From contig NZ_CP146232.1 in NCBI RefSeq assembly GCF_037040815.1, positions 2,722,501 through 2,786,500 of the forward strand: 64,000 bases of DNA, read 5' to 3'. Shown one piece after another: positions 50,840-58,936 of the stretch. The notes beneath the pieces were generated by a model. The model saw only the letters and a list, made by a program, of their open reading frames with translations, did no database searches and was not told the origin of the DNA. The DNA is from Pararoseomonas sp. SCSIO 73927 (GTDB taxonomy: Bacteria; Pseudomonadota; Alphaproteobacteria; Acetobacterales; Acetobacteraceae). Every line of letters starts with the position of its first letter. Position 1 is the stretch's first letter. The position numbers and the translations under genes were made by a program.

Positions 50840-50891
50840 GACGGGCCAGGGCCGGCGGGGATCGCTCCCTTCTGGCCCTGGCCCGTCTTTT
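50840..50891 (+). terminator. Rho-independent terminator after the GH15 gene
   Basis: A perfect 14-bp stem, GACGGGCCAGGGCC (50840-50853) with GGCCCTGGCCCGTC (50874-50887), then TTTT. It separates GH15 from the transglutaminase genes and shows that the latter's true start is downstream, at 50931. Confidence 0.88.
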
Positions 50892-50930
50892 GCTCGTCTC
50901 GTTTCCGCCACAGGGGTGGAAGGGTGGCCC

Positions 50931-52019
50931 ATGCCGATCCTCACCGTCCGACACGTCACGACCTACCGCTACCGCCAGCCCGTCTCCTTCGGGGAGCACC
51001 GGATGATGCTGCGGCCGCGGGAGGGGTACGACCAGCGGCTGCTCGAGGCACGGATCGAGATCGCGCCCGAGCCGGCCGACCTGTGGTGGATGCACGACGT
51101 GTTCGGCAACAGCGTGGGCGTGGCCTGCTTCAGGGATCGCGCGCGTGAGCTGCGGTTCGAGAGCACGATGCGGCTGGACCACCGCCCGGTGGAGGCGCTG
51201 GACTTCCGGCTGGAGCGGCACGCGCGCAGTCTGCCCTTCTCCTACACCATCGACGAGATGCCGGACCTCGCGCGCTCCATCGAGCGGCACCACGCGGACC
51301 CCGACCACGCGGTGGACCTCTGGGCGCGCGGCTTCCTGCGGAAGGACGGCCCGACGGAGACGCTGGGGCTGCTGACGGCGATGACGAAGGCGGTGAAGCG
51401 GGACTTCACCTACATCCCCCGCACCATGCGCGGCATCCAGGAGCCGGGGCGCACGCTGGAGCTGGGCAGCGGCACCTGCCGGGACTTCGCGCTGCTGATG
51501 ATGGAGGCGGTGCGGTCCCTCGGCCTCGCGGCGCGCTTCGTCTCCGGCTACCTCTACTCGCCGGGGGCCGATGGCGCGGGGCATGTCGGCGGCGGCGCCA
51601 CCCATGCCTGGGTGCGCGTCTACCTGCCCGGCGCGGGCTGGGTGGAGTTCGACCCCACCAACGGCATCGTCGGCAATCGCGACCTGATCCGGGTGGCGGT
51701 GGCGCGAGACCCTGCCCAGGCGGTGCCGCTCTACGGCAGCTGGAAGGGCTTCCCGGACGACAGCCTGGGCATGGAGGTCTCCGTGCAGGTCACGGCCGAG
51801 CCCGGGCCGAAGCCGCCGGCGCTCCCTCCGGGACCGCGGCAAGGCCGCGCGCCCGCCCCCCTACCTGCGGCGGAGATGCCGGAGGAGATGCCGGATACGG
51901 GCGCGCTCGGGCCGGGGCCGTCCGGCCCGGCGCAGCCCGCAGGAGCCCGGCACGCAGGGACCCAGCCCGTGGATACGGAGCCGGGGGCGTCGCCCAGCCC
52001 TGTCCTGCCCGCGATCTGA
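50931..52019 (+). CDS. Transglutaminase-like cysteine hydrolase with disordered tail
   Basis: A 362-aa protein: an N-terminal beta region typical of bacterial transglutaminase-like proteins (LTVRHVTTYRYRQPVSFGEH), then the papain-like core with Cys183 (ELGSGTCRDFALLMM), His225 (GGATHAWVRVY) and Asp241 (GWVEFDPTNG). The triad is intact. From about residue 290 a Pro/Gly/Ala-rich tail without structure follows. Such proteins are usually peptidases or amidases rather than true transglutaminases. The ATG at 50931 follows GGAAGGGTGG. It probably forms an operon with the next two genes. Confidence 0.9.
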   Translation: MPILTVRHVTTYRYRQPVSFGEHRMMLRPREGYDQRLLEARIEIAPEPADLWWMHDVFGNSVGVACFRDRARELRFESTMRLDHRPVEALDFRLERHARSLPFSYTIDEMPDLARSIERHHADPDHAVDLWARGFLRKDGPTETLGLLTAMTKAVKRDFTYIPRTMRGIQEPGRTLELGSGTCRDFALLMMEAVRSLGLAARFVSGYLYSPGADGAGHVGGGATHAWVRVYLPGAGWVEFDPTNGIVGNRDLIRVAVARDPAQAVPLYGSWKGFPDDSLGMEVSVQVTAEPGPKPPALPPGPRQGRAPAPLPAAEMPEEMPDTGALGPGPSGPAQPAGARHAGTQPVDTEPGASPSPVLPAI

Positions 52020-52080
52020 CGCCCTTCCCCGTCCTCTCCCGTTTCCTTCCCGTCCCGACCTCCCGGAGGCCCCACCCGCC

Positions 52081-52902
52081 ATGAAGATCCACGCCGGCTT
52101 CGACATCACCTACGAGTGCTACCAGCCGACGCCCATGATCCTGATGCTCAGCGTCCACCCCAGCCGCATGCCGGACGTGATCGGGCCGCACGAGCTCCGC
52201 TTCGACCCCGCCATCGGGGCCACCGAGTACCGGGACGGGTTCGGCAACATCTGCCACCGCATCCTCGCGCCGCAGGGCCGCACCACCATCTCCACCCGCT
52301 TCGACGTGCTGGATCCCGGCGTGCCGGACGTCTACGCGCCGGAGGCCCGCCAGCTGCCGGTGCAGGAGCTGCCGGACGAGGCGCTCGTCTTCCTGCTGCC
52401 CAGCCGCTACTGCGAGACGGACCGGATGTCCGACCTCGCCTGGTCGCTCTTCGGGCACACGCCGGAGGGATGGGCGCGGGTGCAGGCCATCGTGGACTAC
52501 GCCCACAGCCGCCTGACCTTCGGCTACGAGCACGCCAACGTCTTCCGTACCGCCCATAGCGGCCACGGCGACCGGGTGGGCGTGTGCCGGGACTTCGCGC
52601 ACCTGGCCGTCACGCTCTGCCGCTGCATGAACATCCCCGCGCGCTACTGCACGGGCTATCTCGGCGACATCGGCGTGCCGCCGGTGGACGCGGCGATGGA
52701 CTTCTCCGCCTGGTTCGAGGTCTATCTCGGCGGCCACTGGTACACCTTCGACGCGCGCCACAACCGGCCGCGCATCGGGCGCATCCTGATGGCGCGGGGC
52801 CGGGACGCGGCGGACGTGGCGATCACCACCACCTTCGGCTCCAACACCCTGGCCGGCTTCCACGTGGTGACGGACGAGGTGAAGCCGGACGTGATGGCGT
52901 GA
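52081..52902 (+). CDS. Second transglutaminase-like protein
   Basis: A 273-aa member of the same superfamily. Cys169 lies in GVCRDFAHLAVTLCRCMNIP with ARYCTGYL following, and the Asp is in WYTFDARHNRP. The position expected for the catalytic His reads DFSAWFEVYLGG, with Ser209 where the first paralogue has His, so activity or mechanism may differ. The N-terminal beta region is MKIHAGFDITYECYQPTPMI. It overlaps the next gene (GTGA) and sits 61 bp behind its paralogue. Confidence 0.9.
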   Translation: MKIHAGFDITYECYQPTPMILMLSVHPSRMPDVIGPHELRFDPAIGATEYRDGFGNICHRILAPQGRTTISTRFDVLDPGVPDVYAPEARQLPVQELPDEALVFLLPSRYCETDRMSDLAWSLFGHTPEGWARVQAIVDYAHSRLTFGYEHANVFRTAHSGHGDRVGVCRDFAHLAVTLCRCMNIPARYCTGYLGDIGVPPVDAAMDFSAWFEVYLGGHWYTFDARHNRPRIGRILMARGRDAADVAITTTFGSNTLAGFHVVTDEVKPDVMA

Positions 52903-53642
52903 GTGATCCGGCGCCGGTGGAGGTGGTGAACGCGGAGGGCGGCTCGCCCTTCGTCCTGCTCTGCGAGCACGCTTCCAACCACATCCCCGCGCGCTACGGG
53001 GATCTCGGCCTGCCGGCATCGGAGCTGGGGCGGCACATCGCCTGGGATATCGGGGCGGCGGAACTGGCACGGCAGCTCTCCGCGCGGCTGGACGCGCCGC
53101 TGCTGCTCGCCGGCGCCTCCCGCCTGCTGATCGACCTGAACCGACCGCCGGGCGTGCCGACCAGCATCCCGGAGATGAGCGAGAGCACACCCATCCCCGG
53201 CAACATCGGCATTCTCGCGGCGGAGCGCGCGCTGCGGCAGGCGATGTGGTTCAACCCCTTCCACGAGGCCGTCTCCGCCCTGCTGGAGGCGCGGCAGCGG
53301 GCCGGGCGGCGGGCGCTGGTGGTGGGGGTGCACAGCTTCACCCCGCGTTACCAGGGCGTGGACCGGGCCTGGCACGCGGGGGTTCTCTTCGGCGGGGCGG
53401 AGCGCTTCGGGCGGGTGCTGGCGGCCGCCATCGCGGAGGACCCGGCGCTGGTGGTGGGGGAGAACGAGCCCTACCGGATCGAGCCCGGGATCCATGATTA
53501 CACCGTGCCCGTGCACGGCGATGCGCGGGGGCTGGAGGCCGTGCTGATCGAGGTGCGGCAGGACCTTCTGGGCGACGCGGCAGGGATCGGGGACTGGGCG
53601 GGGCGGCTGGCCCCGGCGCTACGGCGGGCATCGGATGGATAG
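52899..53642 (+). CDS. N-formylglutamate amidohydrolase-family protein
   Basis: A 247-aa zinc-dependent amidohydrolase-like protein. It opens with FVLLCEHASNHIPARYGDLG and has HIAWDIGAAELARQLSARLD, LLIDLNRP and VVGVHSFTPRY as metal and substrate motifs. The family cleaves N-formylglutamate in histidine degradation, but many members near transglutaminase-like genes are uncharacterised. No hut genes are present here. Its GTG overlaps the stop of the second transglutaminase-like gene, suggesting a joint role in processing a peptide or an isopeptide-linked product. Confidence 0.85.
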   Translation: MSDPAPVEVVNAEGGSPFVLLCEHASNHIPARYGDLGLPASELGRHIAWDIGAAELARQLSARLDAPLLLAGASRLLIDLNRPPGVPTSIPEMSESTPIPGNIGILAAERALRQAMWFNPFHEAVSALLEARQRAGRRALVVGVHSFTPRYQGVDRAWHAGVLFGGAERFGRVLAAAIAEDPALVVGENEPYRIEPGIHDYTVPVHGDARGLEAVLIEVRQDLLGDAAGIGDWAGRLAPALRRASDG

Positions 53643-53691
53643 GTGAGGGAGGCTGCCATTTCCCTTTGCTGCGCCGCAGCGGAAGGCTAGG

Positions 53692-54384
53692 ATGGAGGCG
53701 GCCCGCGAGAGGACCACTTCCCTGACCCAGGTCGCCCGACCCGTCCTCCTGCCCGCACGGCTGGCCGAGCGCGCGATGTCCCTGCCGCCTTCGCCCCACC
53801 GGACACATGAGGACGCGGCGGCGCTGGTCCTCGGCACCTTCATGGTTTCCCTGGGGCTGGTGCTCTACGGCGAGGCGCGGCTGGCGACGAGCGGGCTGGC
53901 GGGGGTGGCGCTGCTGCTGGGCTACGTCACGCCGCTCGACGCCGGCACGCTGTTCTTCCTCCTCAACATTCCCTTCCTCCTCTTCGGGCTGTGGCGGATG
54001 GGGTGGCGGGTTCTGCTCCGGTCGCTCGTCGCCATCGCCGCCGTCTCGCTGCTCACGCGCTTCGCGCCGCAGCTCCTCGGCGTTGCCCATGTCCTGCCGC
54101 TCTACGGGGCGTTGATGGGCGGGATCCTCATCGGGATGGGGGCGCTGGCGCTGGTGAGGCACCGCACGGGGCTGGGGGGCATCAACCTCGTCGCGATGCA
54201 CCTGCAGGAGAGGCGGGGCTGGCGGGCCGGCTACGTCCAGCTAAGCTTCGACGCACTGGTGATGCTGGCGGCCTGCGCGGTGCTGGACCTCCGGCAGGTC
54301 GGGCTATCCATGCTCGGCGCCGTGGTGGTGAACCTGATCGTCGCGATGAACCACAGGCCCGGGCGGTATCTCGGCGTCAGCTAG
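53692..54384 (+). CDS. YitT-family integral membrane protein
   Basis: A 230-aa protein with five to six hydrophobic segments: LVLGTFMVSLGLVLYGEARL, GLAGVALLLGYVTPLDAGTL, FFLLNIPFLLFGLWRMGWRV, and VLPLYGALMGGILIGMGALA with the conserved RTGLGGINLVAMHL. This fits the YitT/DUF161 family, of unknown transport function. The first 28 residues are not family-like, so the ATG near 53776 (MSLPPSPHRTH) may be the real start. It is followed by a small membrane-protein gene. Confidence 0.85.
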   Translation: MEAARERTTSLTQVARPVLLPARLAERAMSLPPSPHRTHEDAAALVLGTFMVSLGLVLYGEARLATSGLAGVALLLGYVTPLDAGTLFFLLNIPFLLFGLWRMGWRVLLRSLVAIAAVSLLTRFAPQLLGVAHVLPLYGALMGGILIGMGALALVRHRTGLGGINLVAMHLQERRGWRAGYVQLSFDALVMLAACAVLDLRQVGLSMLGAVVVNLIVAMNHRPGRYLGVS

Positions 54385-54407
54385 GCTGCGTGGGCGCCGT
54401 CGGCTAG

Positions 54408-54728
54408 ATGGTGCGCGACCTCAAGGCCCGGCGCTCCTCCATGTCCCGCGCACGCCTCCGCCTCGCCGTCCTCGTCGTTGCCGGCCTGGAGTTCGCCCCG
54501 GCGGCGTGGCTGCTCGTGCAGACCTTCCGGGAGGTGACGGACTGGTCAGGGCCCTACGCCTACGAGATCTTCTGGATACCGGGTCTCCTCGGCGCGCCCT
54601 CGCTGCTGGCGCTGCTTCTCGCCGCGCTGGGGCGGGGGCTGGGCTGGGCCGTTGCCCTCTGCATCGCCTACGCGATGATCCTCCTCTTCTTCCTGGGCAT
54701 CGCCGGGGTCGCGACCGTTGCCGGATAG
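54408..54728 (+). CDS. Small three-TM hypothetical membrane protein
   Basis: A 106-aa (or 95-aa from the ATG at 54441) protein with hydrophobic segments LAVLVVAGLEFAPAAWLLVQ, IFWIPGLLGAPSLLALLLAA and AVALCIAYAMILLFFLGIAG. No family recognised. It lies 23 bp after the YitT gene on the same strand. Confidence 0.65.
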   Translation: MVRDLKARRSSMSRARLRLAVLVVAGLEFAPAAWLLVQTFREVTDWSGPYAYEIFWIPGLLGAPSLLALLLAALGRGLGWAVALCIAYAMILLFFLGIAGVATVAG

Positions 54729-54786
54729 GGCGCCGGCAGGCCTTGGTTCTTGCGCCGGGCGGAACGTCCCGTCAGTTTGATCCCTC

Positions 54787-55743
54787 ATGCTGGACAACCC
54801 CGCCCCGCCGGACCGGCTGGCGCTGCGCGCATGCCGGCTCTTCGAGACCTCCGATGCCGAGGAGGCGCGGGAGCGCATCTCCCGCGTCATGCAGCCCCAC
54901 GCGCTCCGGCTGGAGAGAGGGGCGGAGAGGGCGGCGCCGCGCTTCCACATGGATTTCCTGCGGCTGCGCGGGGTGGGGCTGGGCACCATCGCCTTCGGCC
55001 CGGCCCGCATCGAGGTGCCGCCGCTGGACGGCTACCACCTTGTCCTCCTCTGCCTCTCCGGCGGGGCGGTGCTGCGGGCGGGCGGGGCGGAGCTGTCGGT
55101 GGGGCCGGAGGCCGGGGCGCTCTGCCCGGCGGGGCAGCCCTTCAGCGGGCGCTTCTCGGCGGATTGCGAGCAGCTGATCCTGCGGATCGACCGGGAGAGA
55201 TTGCTCGCCTTCACGGGCGGGCGGTTGGGACGGCTGGCGGCGCGGCTGGACCTGCGTAGCGCGCGGCTGCGGCCCTGGCTCTCCGTGCTGCGCGGGCTGG
55301 CGGGGGATGCCGCGGCGGTGCGGCTGTCCGGAGAGGATCCGGCGGTTGCGGCGGATTACGAGCAATTGCTGCTGCGCCTGCTTCTGGCCGGGCAGGAGGA
55401 GGCGGCGCCCGCGCGGGACGCGGTGCGCCCGGCCGCCCTGCGCCGCGCCCTGGCCTGCGTGGAGGCGCGCGCGGCGGAACCGCTCACCCTCGCCGACATC
55501 GCCGCGGCCGCCGGCGTGCCGGAGCGGACGCTGCACGAGGCCTTCCGCCGGCACCTCGGCACCACGCCGCTGCGGCACCTGCGCGACCTGCGGCTGGACC
55601 GGGCGTGGGCGCGGCTGCGCGCGGGCGGGGAGGGGGTGACGGAGGCGGCCATGGCGGTGGGCTTCACCCATCTCGGCCGCTTCGCCGGGGATTACGCGGC
55701 GCGCTTCGGGGAGAGGCCCTCGGAGACGCGGCGGCGGGGGTAG
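54787..55743 (+). CDS. AraC/XylS-family transcriptional activator
   Basis: A 318-aa regulator: an N-terminal cupin-like sensing domain of the AraC-binding-like type (residues 20-190, RISRVMQPHALRLERGAERA) and a C-terminal double HTH (about 215-315, LTLADIAAAAGVPERTLHEA then FRRHLGTTPLRHLRDLRLDR and VGFTHLGRFAGDYAARFGE). The layout and the nearby Rieske oxygenase genes resemble AraC-type activators of anthranilate or salicylate oxygenases. It probably induces the operon at 56560 in response to the aromatic substrate. Confidence 0.88.
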   Translation: MLDNPAPPDRLALRACRLFETSDAEEARERISRVMQPHALRLERGAERAAPRFHMDFLRLRGVGLGTIAFGPARIEVPPLDGYHLVLLCLSGGAVLRAGGAELSVGPEAGALCPAGQPFSGRFSADCEQLILRIDRERLLAFTGGRLGRLAARLDLRSARLRPWLSVLRGLAGDAAAVRLSGEDPAVAADYEQLLLRLLLAGQEEAAPARDAVRPAALRRALACVEARAAEPLTLADIAAAAGVPERTLHEAFRRHLGTTPLRHLRDLRLDRAWARLRAGGEGVTEAAMAVGFTHLGRFAGDYAARFGERPSETRRRG

Positions 55744-56415
55744 TCAGGCCGGCGGGCGCAGGATCGTCTCGAAGGCGTGCTCGGCGGCGACGAGGCGGGC
55801 GGGCGGGGTGCGCGGCGCCGGGTCGTCGGGGACGAGGCCGCCGAGCCGGCTTCCATGGGCGGCGACCGCCTCCCGCTTCGTCTCCTGCGGGATGGGCAGG
55901 CGCCAGCCATCCTGCGGCGCGCCGGGCGGCGGCGCGTAGCAAAGATGGGCGACGCCGCTGCCCGCGGCCACTGCCGCCGCGATCCGGTGGGCGGCGGTGC
56001 GGGCGGCGCCGGTTGGCCAGGGGGCGAGGATGAGGTTGCAGTCCCGCGCCCACATGACGAGGGCGATGCCGCGCACTGCTCCCTCGAAGACCGGGCCCTC
56101 CGTCGGCAGGGGGCCGTCGATCAGCCCGGCCATCAACAGGCGGTCGGCGCGCAGGCCCAGCCGGCGCACCGCTGCCCGCGTCTCCCTCTCCCGGATCGCG
56201 GCGATGCGGTCCGGCGGGAAGAGGTTGGAGCCAGGGTGCGAGGCGCTGCCGTCCTGCAGCACCATGACGAAGGGCGGGCGGCCGCGGCGGCAGGATTCCG
56301 CGATGAAGCCGCCGCAGTCCAGGCTCTCGTCGCCGGGCTGCAGGGCGAGGACGAGGGCGTTCTCCCCGCCCGTGATCTCCAGCAGGCCGGCGAGGGGCGG
56401 GGCGGGGTCCGTCAT
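55744..56415 (-). CDS. PIG-L/LmbE-like deacetylase with altered metal motif
   Basis: A 223-aa protein with the fold signs of LmbE/PIG-L: NALVLALQPGDESLDCGGFI at the N-terminus, FVMVLQDGSASHPGSNLFPP, and IAAIRERETRAAVRRLGLRA. The usual HPDDE zinc motif reads QPGDE (residues 26-30): the His ligand is Gln and the first Asp is Gly. A later His is retained in ARTAAHRIAAAV. It may be inactive or use another metal arrangement. It is convergent with the AraC gene (stops adjacent) and divergent from the Rieske operon, with 145 bp between starts. Confidence 0.8.
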   Translation of the reverse strand: MTDPAPPLAGLLEITGGENALVLALQPGDESLDCGGFIAESCRRGRPPFVMVLQDGSASHPGSNLFPPDRIAAIRERETRAAVRRLGLRADRLLMAGLIDGPLPTEGPVFEGAVRGIALVMWARDCNLILAPWPTGAARTAAHRIAAAVAAGSGVAHLCYAPPPGAPQDGWRLPIPQETKREAVAAHGSRLGGLVPDDPAPRTPPARLVAAEHAFETILRPPA

Positions 56416-56559
56416 GCCGGGATTGAAGGGCAAGGGGCGTGCCGGGCGGAAGGGGCGCTGCGGCCGGCGGACAGGGATTGCGGCGGGCGGATAGTGGCCC
56501 GGCGCGTGCTTCTGGCAGGCTGGTTCCGGCAGGTTGTGCCGCAGGACGGAGGAGCCGAG

Positions 56560-57852
56560 ATGGACCAGCATCCCCACGACGCCGCGCCGCCGCCCGAGGG
56601 GGCGCCGCTCGCGAGCTTCCCGCGCGAGGACGGGTCCCGCGTGCCCTACAAGGTGTTCAGCAGCGCCGAGATCTACGCGCTGGAGCAGGAGCGGATCTAT
56701 CGCGGCCCCACCTGGAACTTCCTGGGGCTGGAGGCGGAGATCCCGAGGCCCGGCGACTACAAGAGCACCTATGTCGGCGACACCCCCGTGGTGATGACGC
56801 GGGCGGAGGACGGGACACTGGCCGCCTGGGTGAACCGCTGCGCCCACCGGGGCGCGGTGGTGTGCCGCCTGCCGCGCGGCAACGCGCTGTCCCACTCCTG
56901 CGTCTATCACCAGTGGAGCTTCGGCACGAAGGGCAACCTGCAGGGCGTGCCCTTCCGGCGCGGCCAGAAGGACGCGACGGGGATGCCGAAGGACTTCGAC
57001 CCCAAGCGCCACAACCTGCGCCAGCTGCGGGTGGAGAGCTATCGCGGCCTGGTCTTCGCCACCTTCTCCGACACGGTGGAGGCGCTGGAGGCATATATCG
57101 GGCCGGAGATGCGGCCCTATGTGGACCGGGTGTTCCACAAGCCCGTGGTCTATCTCGGCTGCACCCGGCAGTTCTCGGACAGCAACTGGAAGCTCTACAT
57201 CGAGAACGTGAAGGACCCCTACCACGCCAGCCTGCTGCACCTGTTCCACACCACCTTCAACATCTTCCGCGTGGGCATGAGGGCGCGCTGCATCCCGGAT
57301 GCCAAGGCGGGGATGCACAGCGTGATCTTCGTGATGAAGAACGAGGAGGATAACGGCGCCGACTACAAGGCGCAGGGCATCCGATCCTACGACGAGGGGT
57401 TCCGGCTGGAGGATGACAGCATCCTGGCGCTGGAAAAGGAGTACGAGGAGGTGGCGACGAACCAGATCCAGCCGATCTTCCCGCAGCTTGTCATCCAGCA
57501 GATCCACAACACGCTGGTGGCGCGGCAGATCCTGCCCAAGGGGCCGGACCATTTCGAGCTGGTCTTCCACTTCTTCGGGTACGAGGACGATACGCCGGAG
57601 ATGCGCAAGCTGCGGATCAAGCAGGCGAACCTGGTGGGGCCGGCGGGCTACATCTCCATGGAGGACACGGAGGCGACGGAGCTGGTGCAGCGCGGCACCG
57701 CCCGCGACCCGGAGCTGACCTCCGTCATCGACATGTCGCGCGACGCGCCGGAGCGGCGGGACACGCTGATCTCCGAGCAGCTGATCCGCGAGTTCTGGAA
57801 GGGGTATCGGACGCTGATGGGCTTCGACGTGGCGGCGCGGATCGCCGAATGA
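56560..57852 (+). CDS. Rieske non-heme iron oxygenase, alpha subunit
   Basis: A 430-aa catalytic subunit of a ring-hydroxylating oxygenase. The Rieske cluster ligands are C94-x-H96 (NRCAHRGAV) and C114-x2-H117 (HSCVYHQWSF). The mononuclear iron ligands H222 and H227 lie in YIENVKDPYHASLLHLFH. The sequence style and AraC regulator resemble anthranilate 1,2-dioxygenase and salicylate 5-hydroxylase large subunits; the second would yield gentisate, for which a dioxygenase is encoded at 40668. GGAGG precedes the ATG at 56560. It is coupled by ATGA to the beta subunit. Confidence 0.92.
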   Translation: MDQHPHDAAPPPEGAPLASFPREDGSRVPYKVFSSAEIYALEQERIYRGPTWNFLGLEAEIPRPGDYKSTYVGDTPVVMTRAEDGTLAAWVNRCAHRGAVVCRLPRGNALSHSCVYHQWSFGTKGNLQGVPFRRGQKDATGMPKDFDPKRHNLRQLRVESYRGLVFATFSDTVEALEAYIGPEMRPYVDRVFHKPVVYLGCTRQFSDSNWKLYIENVKDPYHASLLHLFHTTFNIFRVGMRARCIPDAKAGMHSVIFVMKNEEDNGADYKAQGIRSYDEGFRLEDDSILALEKEYEEVATNQIQPIFPQLVIQQIHNTLVARQILPKGPDHFELVFHFFGYEDDTPEMRKLRIKQANLVGPAGYISMEDTEATELVQRGTARDPELTSVIDMSRDAPERRDTLISEQLIREFWKGYRTLMGFDVAARIAE

Positions 57853-58322
57853 GCGAGAGGCTGATGATCCGCCTGGAGCTGATGGAGCTGCAGGACCGCT
57901 ACGTGGCGGCGATCGACAATGACCGCATCGAGGAGTGGCCGGGCTTCTTCACGGAGAACTGCCTCTACGAGATCGTCTCCCGCGAGAACGAGGAGGCGGG
58001 GCTGCCGGCGCCGCTGATCCATTGCGACAGCGCGGGCATGATCCGGGACCGCGTGTTGTCCCTGCGCCACGCCAACATCTACGAGAAGCCGGCCTATCGC
58101 CACATGCTCTCCGGCATGGAGTGGCGGGAGGAGGGTGGGGAGTACGCCGTCACCACGAGCTACGTGGTGGTGAACACCTCCATTGAGGGGGAGAGCACGA
58201 TCTACCAGGCCGGGCGCTACCTGGACCGCGTGGTGCGGACGGAGGGCGGCCTGCGCTTCCGCGAGAAGCGCTGCATCTACGACACGCTGCGGGTGCAGAC
58301 GCTGCTCGCCTTTCCGATCTGA
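57849..58322 (+). CDS. Ring-hydroxylating oxygenase, beta subunit
   Basis: A 157-aa NTF2-like subunit (LELMELQDRYVAAIDNDRIE; AYRHMLSGMEWREEGGEYAV; FREKRCIYDTLRVQTLLAFP). It forms the structural half of the alpha3-beta3 terminal oxygenase. The start overlaps the alpha stop by 4 bp. The ferredoxin gene follows after 20 bp, so the three form one operon. Confidence 0.92.
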   Translation: MSERLMIRLELMELQDRYVAAIDNDRIEEWPGFFTENCLYEIVSRENEEAGLPAPLIHCDSAGMIRDRVLSLRHANIYEKPAYRHMLSGMEWREEGGEYAVTTSYVVVNTSIEGESTIYQAGRYLDRVVRTEGGLRFREKRCIYDTLRVQTLLAFPI

Positions 58323-58342
58323 GGCCCAACCCGAGGACTGAC

Positions 58343-58651
58343 ATGGCTGAATGGCACGATGCCGCCGCGGCGGAGGCGGTGGTGGAGGACGAGGTTCTGG
58401 GCTGCGTGGTGGCCGGGCAGCCCGTGGCGCTGTTCCGGTTGGAGGGGGAGGTCCACGCCCTCCATGACCAGTGCTCCCACGGCTACGCCAAGCTGTCGGA
58501 CGGTTTCGTGGAGGATGGCTGCGTGGAGTGCCCGCTGCACCAGGGGCTGGTCGATATCCGCACGGGCGAACCGCGCACCGCCCCGATCACCGAGGGCGTG
58601 CGCAGCTACCCCGCGCGCGAGGTGAACGGCCGGGTGGAGGTGGAGATCTAG
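58343..58651 (+). CDS. Rieske ferredoxin component of the oxygenase
   Basis: A 102-aa electron carrier with the Rieske ligands C44-x-H46 (DQCSHGYAKLSDG) and C63-x2-H66 (VECPLHQGLVDIRTGEP). It passes electrons from a flavoprotein reductase to the oxygenase. No reductase gene follows; the next gene belongs to a polysaccharide cluster, so a reductase must be encoded elsewhere. Confidence 0.92.
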   Translation: MAEWHDAAAAEAVVEDEVLGCVVAGQPVALFRLEGEVHALHDQCSHGYAKLSDGFVEDGCVECPLHQGLVDIRTGEPRTAPITEGVRSYPAREVNGRVEVEI

Positions 58652-58936
58652 CGCGGGCGGGGCAGCATGGCGGGCCAGCCGCGGCGCCGGTGGCGGCCCG
58701 CCGCGCGGCCCCGTACCGGCCGGAGGGCGCATCGCGGGGCCGCCACGACACGGCGGGGTGGCGGAAGGGCATCGGGCGCTCACCAATCCGTGAACAGCTG
58801 CGGGCGGAACGTCATCGTCCCGCCACCGATCCTGCCGTGTCGCGGCGCCCGCCTTGCTTGCTGAACGGGGTGCCCCCCGGTAGGCTCTGTCAGGGATTCC
58901 TGGGTGTTCCGCACTAGGTCGGGAAGGATCGGCTCG

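Noticed and set aside
50835..50930. Earlier ATG for the first transglutaminase-like protein.
   Set aside because: It would lie inside the intrinsic terminator at 50840-50891 and adds a segment with no family similarity.
55744..57570. A 608-aa minus frame combining the PIG-L-like gene with sequence opposite the Rieske alpha subunit.
   Set aside because: Only the part from the ATG at 56415 is protein-like; the rest is antisense to a certain gene.
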